From Luidia sarsii (taxonomy: Eukaryota > Echinodermata > Asteroidea > Paxillosida > Luidiidae): a DNA stretch of 64,000 bases. The notes under the pieces are model-generated. The model made no database searches. It saw only the letters and a list, made by a program, of their open reading frames with translations, and was not told where the DNA came from. Positions 12,201 to 21,944 of the stretch are shown piece by piece. Position 1 is the stretch's first letter. The number at the start of each line of letters is the position of its first letter. The stretch is from assembly GCA_949987565.1 (NCBI GenBank), contig OX465103.1, positions 25,189,963-25,253,962 on the forward strand. The letters are read 5' to 3'. A program made the position numbers and the translations under genes.

Positions 12201-15200
12201 TGAATTTTTTGTGTGGTGGTCATGAACACACTCATTGTAAAATACATATCCCAGGCTTTAATCTGTAGTAGAGGTGCCAATTCATGTCACAAAAATTCAG
12301 AATTTAGAACGTAGCTAAAGTTCTTTGAAAGTAGGACCTTTCTGAAAGGCAAAGTGTAGGACCTTTCTCAAAGGACTTTGCCTTTGAAAAAGGTCCTGCT
12401 AGGATCGAAACGTCAGGCCCTCTAACTTTTGAGATTGCAGGTCATTCAGTCAGTGAGCAGCTTGCAACAGTTTTTTGTATTTACTTTGACAGTGCTAGGG
12501 ATTCACATTTGGTCCAAAATCTTTGCAAACTCACATGGTTGAAAGCACTGTGAGGAGCCGGCTTGGAGCCTGTTATTTCAAGGTAGTCCTCCCAAGTAAA
12601 CTCAATGTTGTCCTCATCCTGCCCCTCTGAAAAAAACAACAACGTTTGTTTAAAGAGAGAAAAATTAGATTTGATTGTAACCTTTCTAGGTCAGCTTTGC
12701 GGTTGAATGCGTGGATATTCAAATCTGATTTGGCTGGCTTGGCAGATATGATTATTAAATTTTTATATGTTGAAAAATAAACTTCCCATGGGAAATTTAT
12801 TTTGTCTTTGATTTTGTCCATTTTATTAGTCTGGTTATTTCATTGCTTTGATCAATCTGATCAATACAATGAATTTTATTCGTTAAATGAGATTTAAAGG
12901 TTTTCATGGTAAGGATAGCAGGAGGTTTGCGGCGACACCATGCAAAATTTCTCTTTTGTGAGTAAGTGTGGTTCTGAAAAGAACCGGAGGAACTTGATGT
13001 TTCAAACGGCAGTGTACTCTGCATTTCTCCTGAAGAAGAGCAGAGTACACTGTTCGAAACGTCAAGTTACTCACATAAGATAACTTTAACATGGTGTCAC
13101 CGCAAACCTACTCCTTGTGATTCATTACATTTATTTTATAGATTTGATTTCTGTAATCAATTTAATTTATCTGTTTTTATTAGACTGATTTGAATTGATT
13201 TGATTAATTTGATTAACATTGATTATTATTCCATTTTGCAGATTTGAGGACTTGCTACCGACCTTCCTTGACGGATTCTTCTTTCTTCACTTCCTTCGTT
13301 ACTTCCTCCTTCTCCTCTTCCTCACCTTCTGTCTCCGAGTGCCGCCGTTTGCGGTGGGGGATCGGTGCTTGTGGATAGGGCATCTTATACCTAGGATGCA
13401 GGACATGATGAAACTTGAACATGTTGAAGGTTTGCACAGTGGAAGCACAATGTGGAAAGCTTGCACATTGTGATATTGTGTTCAATCTTGGACCGTTTTT
13501 GAAATGAAGGCATCCATGTAGGCTCGGGCTTAGTCTTCGGTCATGTTTATCTTATTCGTCATAATATCACAGGCATCTAAAAACATTGATGTAGTTGAGA
13601 CCCAACAGTTCGAGACCGAGACCAAGACCTGAAGGTTCGAGACCAAGACCGAGACCTGAAGGTTTGAGACTTGAGACCGAGACCATGTAAGTACAAGACC
13701 AAGAGCATGCAAGTCCAAGACCAAGACCGAGACCGAAACCAAGATCATGTAAGTCTGAGACCAAGACCCAAACCATAAAAGTCCAAGACCGAGATGAAGA
13801 TCATGTAAGTCCCAGACCAAAACCGAAACCATAAAAGTCCAAGACCGAGACAAAGATCATGTAAGTCTGAGACAAAGACCGAAACCATAAAAATCCAAGA
13901 CCGAGACCGAGACCAAGACCATGTACATATAAGTCAGAGACCGAGACCGAGACCATGTAAGTTTAAGACCGAGACCATGTAAGTCTGAGACCAAGACCAT
14001 GTAAGTCTGAGACCGAGACCATGTAAATCTGAGAACGAGACCGTGTAAATCTGAGACCGAGACCATGTAAGTCTGAGACCAAGACCATGTAAGTCTGAGA
14101 CCGAGACCATGTAAGTTTAAGACCGAGACCATGTAAGTCTGAGACTGAGACCATGTAAGTCCATTTTTCAAATACTGTTTGAAAATATTCCAGTCAGTTC
14201 TTCTTTCACATGCTTGATTGAAAATAAAAAGTGATTACTTGAGAGCCACATCGATGCTTGAGATCGTCTCCTTCTGAGCGGATGAGTCGCTCTCGGCATT
14301 GATGGGGGTGAGGATTGGGTGGGGAGCACTGAGCTTTGGCGAGGTGATGCGGGGAGCGATGGGCACTGGGGTAGAGACGGCCGCCTACAAATGTCGAGAA
14401 AGGGAAACTTGTTATAAAGTTATAAAGTTAAGGTTATAAAGTTATAAAGTTAACTCATGAAATGAAAGGTTTTAATCAGACATCTAAGTCATAAGTGGCA
14501 GGTTTGTGGTAACACCATGCAGATGTAAGACATCTCTTTTGAGAAGGAGTGTGTTGCTATGAAGAGAGACGATGTCACCAGCTCTTCTCAGAGCCATACT
14601 CTGTCTCAAAAGAGATGTGTCATGGTGTCACTGCAAACCTTCCACTTGGTGCTCCCACCATGCAAACCTTCAGGTCTAATCAGATATCTGTAATGAATTG
14701 TGGTGAGGTGTGTGTCTCCAGGTCTGCGTGACAACTAAAATGAAAACTGGTAGAAAAATGGTGGGAAGCATTAAGGCCTATAAACACACAAGCTTAGCAA
14801 GCACAGTGGAGCACACAATGGCACCGGTGTGGCGCAGACTGACAGATGGGTACCAGCAATTGGAGCTCACTGAGGCACGGTAGGGAACTCCACACAAGGC
14901 ATACGCATCCCATTGACCCATTCAAGGCATTAAAAGATCAACCACACATAAATCTTGAAGGCGCACGTCGCTAAAACATCATATGTAAAAAGTGACGCGG
15001 TATCTTCTTCCTTGTCTCAAAAGTTAGAGGGCCTGACGTTTCGATCCTAGCAGGACCTTTCTCAAAGGCAAAGTGACAAGAACTTACACAGACAGCAAGG
15101 GGAAGTAAAGCCCTGACACACATGGGAAAGGAGTGGAATGCAGATGCCAACCAAGGGAGGGGAGATCAAAGGGAAGCAAACAAAAGGGGAAAGCCACAGG

Positions 15201-18043
15201 GAAGATGAAATTGTGAGAAAAAAAAAAGCTCTCAGCAGCCAGTCAAGTGTCGACAAACAACTGCATTACACCAACACTGAAATAACTAGACCATTTAATT
15301 TAAAAGCATGGATTTTTCAGGGATGCAAGTCACCGACAAAATTGTGCGACAAAAATGAGCAGTTTGAGATACCTGTTTGACCCCCCCCCCCAAATAAAAT
15401 TAAAAAATCACGCCATTTCCGGAAATCCAGAAAGTTCCGGAAGTCTTACATCCCTGGTTTTTGTTCCTGGAGCTCACCTTTGCGGCGGCCGCAGCTGCTG
15501 GCATCTGCAGCAGCGGCTGGGGCTGGGGCACCACCTGCAGGTACTGCTGGTTGGGCAGGCCCGTCACCTGCAGGAGCTGGGGTCGGTAGGCGGGGGCCGG
15601 CTGGCTGGGCCCGTCCGTCTGGGAGTGGGGGATGGGCGCCTGGATGGTGGCCCTGACTATGGGCTGGCTTAGGCTATTGACTGTGGCCAGAGACTGCTGG
15701 GGTTGGGATAGGTTCACCTGGGTTTGGGGTGGGTTGGGATGTGGGGGAAAGATAGCAAGATTGTACCATAAATTAGGCGGGGCTGATGTCTCGATCCTAG
15801 CAGGACCTTTTTCAATAGATACAGTATTTGGGTAATTCTTTTCTCACCACTGTACCTATACATATGAAATCATGCAGCTTTCCTGCATGTAATATTATAA
15901 CAATGTAATGAGATGAACCACTTCATAGATTGAACAGTATGTTATACATTTACATGAACAGTATACTGTACTCTCTAATCAACAGTAACGTTTCACTAAT
16001 TTGCAAGCTGCATGGTTTCATATGCAAGTGGGAACACCAAAACGTCACGAGTTCGACCCAAGATTTATGGATTTACCCATTTGTATTTTGGTTGTGGCAA
16101 GATTGTGTCACCTATAAAGTACATGCATGCATTGATTTTCACGTTTTAACTCTGAGAGAGAGAAATATATTGACAATCTGTGTGGCTTGTATTGTGTAAT
16201 TTCATTCACTCACCTGAATGAGACCAATTGTGGCCTGAGCACCGCACGTCTGTATCAGTTGGGGCTGGACGATGGAGGTGGCCGGTGACCCTTGACCGGC
16301 CGTGGCGGGGGCTTGTGTGGTGCCGCCTACACCCTTCACCTGCGCCTGGGTGTACTGGGGCAGCGCCTGCAGCATGATGTTGGTGTGCAGGCTGGGCTGG
16401 CTGGAGCTGCCCCCTTGCACGGGCGTCTGGATCAGCTTGGCCTGGACAGTGGACAGAGGGGTGCTGCCGGGCTGCAGACTGAAGGTTCCCTGCAGGCTGG
16501 AGGGAACGGGGATCCCCGAGGAGAGAATGAACTGGCCGCCCCCCGCCAGCATCTGCTTGGGGATGATGGTCAGCGGAGTCTGCTGCTGCTGCGGCACCAT
16601 GTTGGTGGTGGTGCTCATGCCGGCAACACCGACGGCGGCACCGGCCGCGGGGAGACTGGTGGAGTTGGTGGAGGCTGCGGTGGTCGCGCTGAGGTGGTGC
16701 ACGTTGGAGATGGCGCCCACCTGGCCCAGGGTGATCTTGGACTTGGAGGCCAGCTCCTGGATCTGCTGCTGCTGGAGCTGTTGGGCCTGGCTGGTGACGG
16801 CCAGCGGGGCGCGGGGCGTGAACTGGATCTGTCCCAGACTGGTGCCGGACACGGCGGCCGTGGTGACGGCCTGGAACTGGCCAGGCGCCAGGGAGGCGGC
16901 CGGCGAGATATGGAGGCCGCCAGTGGCCGGCTGCTTGAGAGCCAGCGGCCTCTGGTTGACGGGGTTGGCCGTCATCTGTTGCTGCGGCTGCTGTGGATGC
17001 TGAGCAGCTGCCAGGGCTATCTTCTGCAAGCGCTGCTGCCGCGCCAACTGGGCCACCGTGGGAGTCACCGTTCTGCTGACGCCGACGGCCGTGGGAGTCT
17101 GCGTGATGGAGGTCGGCGAGAGCAGCCCGCCCTGGGTGTTGGGGACGATGGTGAACCTCTGGCCGCCGGTGAAGAGGACCGGCTTACCCGGGCCGGACTG
17201 CTGCCCGCCGGCCGTCGGGGCGGCCTGGACAATGATCTTCGGCGACAGGGCGGTCTGCACCAGCACCGGCTGGCTCTTGCTGGGGGCGGAGGTGGGGCTG
17301 GCCGCGCTGGTCTTGACGGGGGAGGCGGTGGTGACCGCGGGCTGGCTGGTGGTGACCACCGACAAGGCGGTGGCCGCGGCGCCGCCCAGCAGCGGCTTGG
17401 GCTTGACCAGGATGGCCGGGAACTGGCCGGGCTGGCCGCCAGCCTTGGCGGGCACCCCTGGCACACCGGCCACGCTGGTCTTGACCTGCTTCTCAATCTG
17501 CTTCAGCTGCTGCATCTGGATGGCGGCCACCGAGCGCTTGTAGACCCGCTGTGGCACCTGCACCGGCTGCTTGGCTGGCGGCTTCAGGAAGGCGCCCACC
17601 TTGTTGGGCCGCTTGAGGGTGTCGCTCTTGCGCACGTCCACCTTGACCTGGGCCGCCGCCGCCGCTGTCAGCTGCTGCGGCACCATGCCGGCCGGACCCA
17701 CCTGCTGCGCTGGCTGGACCGTCAGGGTGATGTTGTTGCCAAACGGGATGTTGGCGGCATTCTGGCCGAGCTGAGCCTGCTGCAAGTTCAGCAGCACCTG
17801 CGAGCCGGGCGGGATGCCCGACACACTGGGCGGCGGCAGCGGTGGCGGCAGCTGCTGCTGCTGCATTGGCACCACCGGCTGAGGCGCGGCCTGGACTGGC
17901 CCTGCGCCGCTCTGGCTGGTGTTGTCGACCAACTGGCCGGCGGTCTGGTTCCTGTCCTGCTGCAGGCTCACCTTAGGCACGATGAGGATGGTCGGGGAGA
18001 GGGCCGGCAGCTGACTGGGACTCTTGGGCGGGGTGGCAGCCAT
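142..18043 (-). CDS. SFMBT1: SFMBT1/2 co-ortholog (Scm-like with four MBT domains), 3' end outside the window
   Basis: Polycomb-group chromatin reader of mono- and dimethyl-lysine (family knowledge). Coding exons, 5' to 3' on minus: 18043-16214, 15717-15478, 14384-14239, 13390-13263, 12626-12535, 11794-11542, 11055-10958, 10125-9885, 9452-9343, 8759-8510, 7961-7879, 7311-7077, 5849-5804, 4853-4765, 4109-3857, 2580-2399, 2019-1697, 270-142. All have AG/GT borders, all phases agree, and the total is 4,728 nt (1,576 codons). Domains: disordered Q/A/P-rich region 1-781; MBT1 about 782-896; MBT2 897-1009; MBT3 1010-1129; MBT4 1130-1235; SLED about 1281-1425; basic tail with a [13 protein letters not shown]-hook-like motif from about 1432. 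The SLED part carries [16 protein letters not shown] and KLECCPN, diagnostic of SFMBT. The ATG at 18041-18043 follows an in-frame TGA 24 nt upstream. No SAM domain or FCS zinc finger is visible; SAM exons should lie beyond base 1. The last exon (270-142) is the least certain. Confidence 0.93.
840..1115. repeat. imperfect GACAATGA-rich tandem repeat
   Basis: Units such as ATGACAATGAAAATTACAGT recur with drift up to about 1110. Similar GACAATG-rich sequence appears at 22560-22770. It lies in the SFMBT intron after the exon at 1697. Confidence 0.75.
1579..1651 (+). repeat. foldback repeat family F1, half copy
   Basis: GAGAAAGGTCCTGCTTGGAT then CGAAATGTTAGGCCCTCTAA: one arm of the F1 hairpin seen complete at 23468-23576. 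Confidence 0.75.
2085..2385 (+). repeat. tRNA-derived SINE (family S1), nearly complete
   Basis: The tRNA-like head is at 2278-2350, with A box TAGCTCAGATGG and B box GGTTCAAGTCC, followed by GGTCAAAGTTTTCTTGGCCA. The flank at 2085-2270 (caggttt, attggttgcttgcatc, tgatccctggagata) recurs with it in most copies. The 3' end lies within about 15-25 bp of the splice donor of the SFMBT exon at 2399. Confidence 0.8.
2605..2860. repeat. 136-bp tandem duplication beside SFMBT exon 16
   Basis: GAATCGTTGGGTTTCCTGTC starts units at about 2611 and 2747, each continuing CGTCAGTGAGGATTCACTGG and GTGGCGATCTG(A/T)AGATGTGG. The first unit starts about 30 bp from the acceptor at 2581. Confidence 0.88.
2931..3186. 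mobile_element. old, degraded copy of the TTAA element
   Basis: Shares CATTTTCAAAACTCGCTAAC, the ACCTGGCACAACT region, AAGAGTTTTTGTTTA and an AAGTGGTTAA end (TTAA at 3183-3186) with the 30866 element, with many substitutions. The 5' terminus is lost. Confidence 0.65.
4160..4330. repeat. (CAT/CAC)n microsatellite in an SFMBT intron
   Basis: CATCATCATCATCATCATCA grading into CAC/CAT/TCA-rich sequence. The plus frame reads His-rich and the minus frame Met/Val-rich; neither is a gene. Confidence 0.9.
5550..5635 (+). repeat. SINE family S1 fragment
   Basis: AAGGGCTGGATAGCTCAGGT keeps the A box; the B-box half is degraded and ends in an A-run. Confidence 0.65.
6035..6300 (-). repeat. second tRNA-derived SINE family (S2)
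   Basis: Read on minus, 6165-6095 has a tRNA-like head with AGTGGTTAAGACG (A box) and a perfect B box GGTTCGAATCC. Flanks contain AAGCACTGAGCACTTG-like and ATCACGTC(G/T)AG(T)A segments that recur inverted on both sides, so this is a compound copy. It is not a functional tRNA: the acceptor ends do not pair cleanly. Confidence 0.7.
7077..7961 (-). other. SFMBT1: SFMBT MBT repeat 4 (exons 11 and 12)
   Basis: Exon 11 (7961-7879) encodes [20 protein letters not shown]. Exon 12 (7311-7077) encodes [20 protein letters not shown] and [19 protein letters not shown]. In characterised SFMBT proteins the fourth repeat holds the methyl-lysine pocket (family knowledge). Phases are 1-0 and 0-1. Confidence 0.94.
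7435..7570 (-). repeat. SINE family S1 copy
   Basis: Read on minus, the ATGGTAAGAGCGCTGGTACC head and TAGCTCATGATGG A box are present, with the typical flank on the plus-strand right side (agactagt-like junction, gataaccgccgtactgggga). Confidence 0.7.
8131..8440. repeat. foldback repeat family F1, hairpin plus extra arm
   Basis: Inverted arms at 8131-8172 and 8176-8215 (GGGCCTGATGTTTCGATCCT against AGCTTAACATCAGGCCCCGC) flank a short loop. A second right arm with the GAGATTGATGCATTGCAGGT tail follows at 8335-8440. Confidence 0.75.
8510..9452 (-). other. SFMBT1: SFMBT MBT repeat 3 (exons 9 and 10)
   Basis: Exon 9 (9452-9343) encodes the arm with [20 protein letters not shown]. Exon 10 (8759-8510) encodes [20 protein letters not shown], a GPADDKDK loop and [17 protein letters not shown]. 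Phases are 1-0 and 0-1. Confidence 0.94.
9590..9745 (-). repeat. SINE family S2 copy
   Basis: GGATTCGAACCTGC (inverse B box), CTTAAACCCCTAAGCTGATC and GAGGTAGTGTGGCAGATTC mirror the copy at 6095-6180. Confidence 0.65.
10170..10290 (+). repeat. SINE family S2 fragment
   Basis: GTAAATCAACTAGGGTTTGC, TTGCGGGTTTGAATCCTGCC (B box), AGCTGCCTG and a TTCAGCAGGCAATTGGTGTA end are shared with the copies at 6035 and 10640. Confidence 0.55.
10325..10628 (+). mobile_element. 3' end of a second LINE, with a (GAT)n tail
   Basis: One frame reads [19 protein letters not shown], then [15 protein letters not shown], the typical C-terminal tail of LINE RT proteins. It has a stop after LQYIQQLM, then continues to a second stop just before a short GATGATGAT run ending at about 10628. 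Such simple tails mark the 3' end of RTE/CR1-like elements (family knowledge). It sits in an SFMBT intron in antisense orientation. Confidence 0.75.
10630..10930 (+). repeat. SINE family S2 copy, nearly full
   Basis: CCTTGACCAGCTCCGTGGTC, AAGTGGCTCAAAGACATCC (A box) and GTCTCAGGTTAAAATCCCAC (B box), then AGCTGCCTGAGATATCTAAT, GGGCAAATCACTGAGCATTC and TTGTCACGTCCAGCAGGGCA. It ends about 27 bp before the SFMBT exon at 10958. Confidence 0.75.
11542..12626 (-). other. SFMBT1: SFMBT MBT repeat 1 (exons 5 and 6)
   Basis: Exon 5 (12626-12535) encodes the MBT arm with [12 protein letters not shown]. Exon 6 (11794-11542) encodes the barrel core: GMKVEVRN, the YWIATV strand, then [12 protein letters not shown] and LRPP. 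This is the canonical MBT order. Exon phases are 1-0 and 0-1. Confidence 0.93.
12335..12490 (+). repeat. foldback repeat family F1 copy with full right tail
   Basis: AAAGGTCCTGCTAGGATCGA, AACGTCAGGCCCTCTAACTT, TTGAGATTGCAGGTCATTCA, then GTCAGTGAGCAGCTTGCAAC: the consensus order of the right half. Confidence 0.8.
12925..13112. repeat. foldback repeat family F2 copy
   Basis: Arms begin GGTTTGCGGCGACACCATGC and end CATGGTGTCACCGCAAACCT. The interior has GTGTGGTTCTGAAAAGAACC and a second internal pair GCAGTGTACTCTGC / AGCAGAGTACACTG. It lies in the SFMBT intron between exons 4 and 5. Confidence 0.8.
13597..14163. repeat. minisatellite of about 20-22 bp units in an SFMBT intron
   Basis: More than 20 imperfect units of GAGACCGAGACCATGTAAGT / CTGAGACCAAGACCATGTAA. 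Long open frames on minus (repeated [18 protein letters not shown]) are by-products of the repeat. Confidence 0.95.
14500..14645. repeat. foldback repeat family F2 copy
   Basis: GGTTTGTGGTAACACCATGC with GACATCTCTTTTGAGA pairs against TCTCAAAAGAGATGTGTCAT and GGTGTCACTGCAAACC. Partial F2 arms also occur at 4620-4760, 23115-23180, 36554-36640, 50325-50360, 50945-51000, 52950-53060 and 61030-61130. Confidence 0.8.
15012..15815. repeat. two foldback family F1 left arms flanking SFMBT exon 2
   Basis: Left arms at 15012-15072 (AAAAGTTAGAGGGCCTGACG, TTTCGATCCTAGCAGGACCT) and 15772-15815 (GGGGCTGATGTCTCGATCCT, AGCAGGACC) bracket the exon at 15478-15717. Confidence 0.75.
16214..18043 (-). other. SFMBT1: SFMBT exon 1: long low-complexity N-terminal extension
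   Basis: A single 1,830-nt GC-rich exon encodes 610 residues rich in Q, A, P, T and V with few charged residues, as in glutamine-rich activation or scaffold regions. The one charged, helix-prone patch has [20 protein letters not shown] at about residues 167-186. It ends CAG|gtgagt at 16214, in phase 0. Vertebrate SFMBT1/2 start close to the first MBT repeat, so this segment has no counterpart there. It joins downstream exons in phase and resembles no other domain I recognise. Confidence 0.85.
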
Positions 18044-18399
18044 TCTGTCCCCTGTCTGGTACGATCACTTTATGAAGTCCAGCACCAAGGAGCATAGCCC
18101 CCTCACTAGAACATCACCAACCTCTTGGCCTTCACATCTGCAGCCTGCTTCTCATGGTCAGATTGGTTTTGAAGACATGTAGATTGACTGTGAAGAGAAG
18201 TAACAAAATAGGCTAATAGTAAAATCAATGCAAACTGATTACAGACTTAAATGAACCTGAGACCACTGGATTAGCATACATGTGTACTACGTAGCAATGG
18301 ATTACCATAGCAATGAGCATGATGGAATTAGCATACTAGCAATGGATTAGCATTCAAGCAATGGATTAGCATACTTTGTAGCAATTTACAGATACATGT

Positions 18400-20100
18400 A
18401 TACATGTATACCCAGCCCTTGCTTTTTAATTAAAAACAAAAATTATTTATACAAAACCCAATCCCGCCAACTACAGTCAAGAATGACAAACAGCGCTGGA
18501 GGGAATTCAAAAATCTCACAAAAACAAAATACAACAGGCAAAGAGCACGCACAGCAACATTAATAGGACTTAAGAAAAAGATGCCTAGAAATGTGCTGGG
18601 GAAATCTGAACTGTAATACACTGTACATACATGAAGCCGTGGACAATGTCTGGCCAATCAAGAAATGATGTACAGCCTCCTTAAAACTCTGAGCCCCCTC
18701 CTTTGAGGGCTGCCCAATGATATCAGGGGGAAGCCTATTCCAGATGTTGACAGCGACTGGCAAAAAACTCCTGTCATAGTCCAGCAGAGTCTGGGCTCTT
18801 CTTGCATCAGGAGGAAGAGGGTGCTGTAGAGAGAAAGGATGCACTGCCACAGAAGAACGTAGTGCTTGACAACGGTTGTTGGGAATTACAGCTCGTGCAG
18901 GAAGAAGACTTCTCAGAAGTGACGGCCATGAATCCAAATGCATTTTATAGATGCAGGCTACGGCACTGATTATACGCCGGTGACAAAGGGGTTGAAGATT
19001 ATATGCAAGTGCCTCACCTGGTACAACACCAATGATAGCCATGGACTGCTCTTGGATGTGGTAAAATGTTACATGTAAGATAGGATTCAGGTGCACTCAT
19101 CTTCTGAGAATGAATAACTTTTGGCGAGCTGCTTCAGCCACGGCCTGAATGTGTGTCTTCCAGCTCATAGAAGAGAAGGTGACCCCAAGAAGCTTAAGTT
19201 CATCAACCTCTTCAAGGATGTAGCCATCGAAGGACAAGGGCGGATGGTTTCGATTCTTTTTTCTTGAAATTACCATACGCTGTGTCTTAGAAGCCTCAAC
19301 AATCACCTTCCAACGCCTTCCCCAAGAAGAAGCAGCCTCCAGATCCGTGTTTAGTTGTGCTGCAAGATCATCTCTAGACAGCATCGAGCCATCCTCACAC
19401 CTGAGCTGGTTATGAAGAGTGATGTCATCAGCATCCATTACCACCTCACTGTGTCTGATAGAGTCGGTAAAGTCATTGATGTATACCAGAAAGAGGGTTG
19501 GCCCGAGAATGCTTCCTTGAGGAACACAAGATGAGTTTCTGGCTTGAGGACTGACCAGCTACAACCACACAAATTGAGCGTCTACTAAGGTAAGATGCAA
19601 TCCACACCAACAGTTTTCCAGCAATGCCGTTGGTCTTTAACTTGGACAGGAGGCCAGCATGCCAAACCCGGTCAAATGCCCCTTTGATGTCCAAGGCTAC
19701 AGCACGTGCTTCTGATATTTGACTCAGAGTTGAGTGCCACTGATGAGACAGATAAGTAAGAAGATCAGAGGCAGAATGATTTGGACGGAAGCCAAATGGA
19801 CAGGCGGAGATGAGGCCGTTCCTGAGGAGATGCTTTTGAAGTGCAGAGTTCATCATGGCCTCCATGACCTTGCTGAGAATACATAACAGAGAGATTGGAC
19901 GGTAGTTACTGGATGTGCTTCGAGACTTGCAAATTTGTGAACAGGTAGGACATTGGCCATCTTCCACTGCTCGGGAAAACACCCACGTTCAAAACAGAAG
20001 CGGTACAATTTTGTAAGAGGGAATGCCAGAGAGTTGGCTGCCTTGACTAGCACACGTCCCGAGATGGGCAAAAATAGCCACATGTTTACCACGGGTTAGT
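18400..20100 (-). mobile_element. 5'-truncated, frameshifted non-LTR retrotransposon (LINE) reverse transcriptase
   Basis: Three minus frames carry successive pieces of one RT: FPEQWKMANVLPVHK near 19960, then YRPISLLCILSKVMEA, FGFRPNHSASD, ALDIKGAFDRVWHAGLLSKL, then VPQGSILGPTLFLVYINDF near 19510, the ADD active-site box (as DADDITL), KLLGV, and a C-terminal YDRSFLPVAVNIWNRLPPDI near 18740. At least two frame changes are needed, and the usual aromatic before ADD is aspartate. No endonuclease is present. The style fits the CR1/L2/Jockey-type group; I cannot name the clade. Inactive copy. Confidence 0.88.
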
Positions 20101-20189
20101 TGAGGGCAAAAATAGCCACGTGTTAACCAGGAACAGTGTTACCACTCAGAGGAAAGAAGCAACATTTAATTCACTCACAATTTGAAAAA

Positions 20190-20375
20190 TGGGAAAGAAA
20201 ACTTTGACTGGACAGGGGATTCAAACCAGAGATTTCTGGTTTTGCGTACCAGCACTCTTACCATCTAAGCTACATGTACATACACGTGTACGTGTGCACA
20301 TATGTATAGTTACATGTACCGTAGGTGGTGACCTTCCCAAACAGTCACCTAGTCCTTGGAGGGATGGGAGTACTA
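20190..20375 (-). repeat. SINE family S1 copy
   Basis: Plus strand reads AAACTTTGACTGGACAGGGG, ATTCAAACC (inverse B box), CTCTTACCATCTAAGCTA (inverse A box), interrupted by a TACATG-rich simple repeat, then GTGGTGACCTTCCC. Confidence 0.75.
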
Positions 20376-21944
20376 GTGATTCCAATTTTATTTACAAGTA
20401 AAGTAAATGCCTGATGTTGCCTTTCTCAAGACCTTAGGACTACAGTAGGTATGTACATTATTACCAAAGAGTAGAACTTGCCATGAATACATGTACATGG
20501 AAACCACAGGCCGGGACCTCCAAATGTAGAAACATGATAATTGTTTGTGTCATCCCTCCAAAATGGGGGAAATCAGGATATTTTGAACAAGTTCTTCTCA
20601 TTAATTAAAAGTAGAAAATGGTATTGCAAACTGCTGACTGAATTAAACGACCCAAATGCAAATCTCAAAAATCATGTAGGCCTGAAATGTTTGATTCAAT
20701 CAGGACACAAACAGCCAGGGGCAGCGGCAATAGGATGCAGATCCATGGCAAAAAGAGGACTGAGGACATTCTAATGGTTCCAAAATTCGGTTTCAATCAA
20801 CTCTTATTTAACCGTAATATTTAGAGGGAAATCAAAACTCAACATTTGTATGATACGTTTTCTAGCAAATCATCAAATTGAATTATGCACAGAAGCAGAA
20901 TTTTCTGCCAGTTTGATGGTGAATTTCCCCACAAACTGTAAAACATTCCATCAAAAAGAGTACACTGGTAATATGACTCGTACAAATATGGATAAAAACC
21001 ACTGGGTCTCTCTTCGAGAGGTCGATGACTTGAAAAGAAAAAGATCATCTGAAGAAAAGTATCTTACACTATGGCTTTCAGACATCATCAAACAGGATGT
21101 TGACGTAGCTGAAGCTGTTGTTTTCAATTTCACGGGAAATGAAAAAAAAAATCAATTCTCCATAAATCATTCACTTCCTGTTAAATTTTGATTTACAGTA
21201 GATGATAATCTGTTACCATGGTTACTGCTTGAATATGTGAACATGATCTACTGTAGGGAAAGATTGCCATGCCTACCCGCCTACCCGGTAGTCGGTACTG
21301 CCTTGGCAAGAGCATCTAATCAGGCACTTTGCCCCCCCCCAAAAAAAAACAAAACACACTCACAAAACAGACACACACAAAATTAAACAACTTGTTGGCA
21401 TTTTGCACAAAACTCAATCAAATCTGTTTTTTCTTTTTGAAAAATAAGCATTTCATTTTGTGTAGGGATATGTCTTGCCTCCAGGGTCTCCTAACCAAGT
21501 TTCCATGACAACAGAGGTATAGTCATTTCTGCTGTGACAGGCCACAAATGCTTCTTTCAGTTTCAGTAAGCCATTCAAGTCTCATGTGAGCTTTTTTTCA
21601 GTTTTTAGACTGACCCTTGGGCTGGTCTGTTCAGTCATCTGGCCATGATTCAACACTTACAAATTTTCTGCCTTTGACTTCTAAGGGTCATGCTAGGATA
21701 AAAACCATCAGGCCCTCCTAACATTTGCATTGCCATTTTGGTCATTTTAGTTTGTAAACATTTGTGGATATTTTTTTCAAAATTTTTCATAAGTTCCCGG
21801 TCGGTCTTTGATTTTGTACCCAACTCTAATTAACTATTAAGACTTAGAAAATTACTTCAAATAAAGAGAAAAAAAGGAAAAAAAGGGAACTGCCGGTCCA
21901 GTAAAATTGTCTTTGCTTTTTAAAATTGTTTAAACATGTCCCAG

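Larger units (their letters stand above)
13263..15717 (-). other. SFMBT1: SFMBT exons 2-4: disordered linker to the MBT array
   Basis: Exon 2 (15717-15478) continues the Q/P-rich composition and ends in six alanines and a lysine. Exon 3 (14384-14239) is S/T/P-rich. Exon 4 (13390-13263) opens [16 protein letters not shown], a likely basic nuclear-localisation patch, then runs into an acidic/lysine stretch (EGEEEEKEE) just before MBT1. Phases run 0, 2, 1. Confidence 0.82.

Noticed and set aside
13530..14171. long minus ORFs of repeated [15 protein letters not shown]
   Set aside because: Product of a minisatellite with a unit that keeps the frame open; lies in an intron with no splice sites.
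16292..18097. 601-codon plus-strand ORF opposite SFMBT exon 1
   Set aside because: It mirrors the GC-rich, stop-poor 610-codon exon, reads as Gly/Arg/Leu low complexity, and has no domain or splice context. The minus frame joins in phase to MBT exons.
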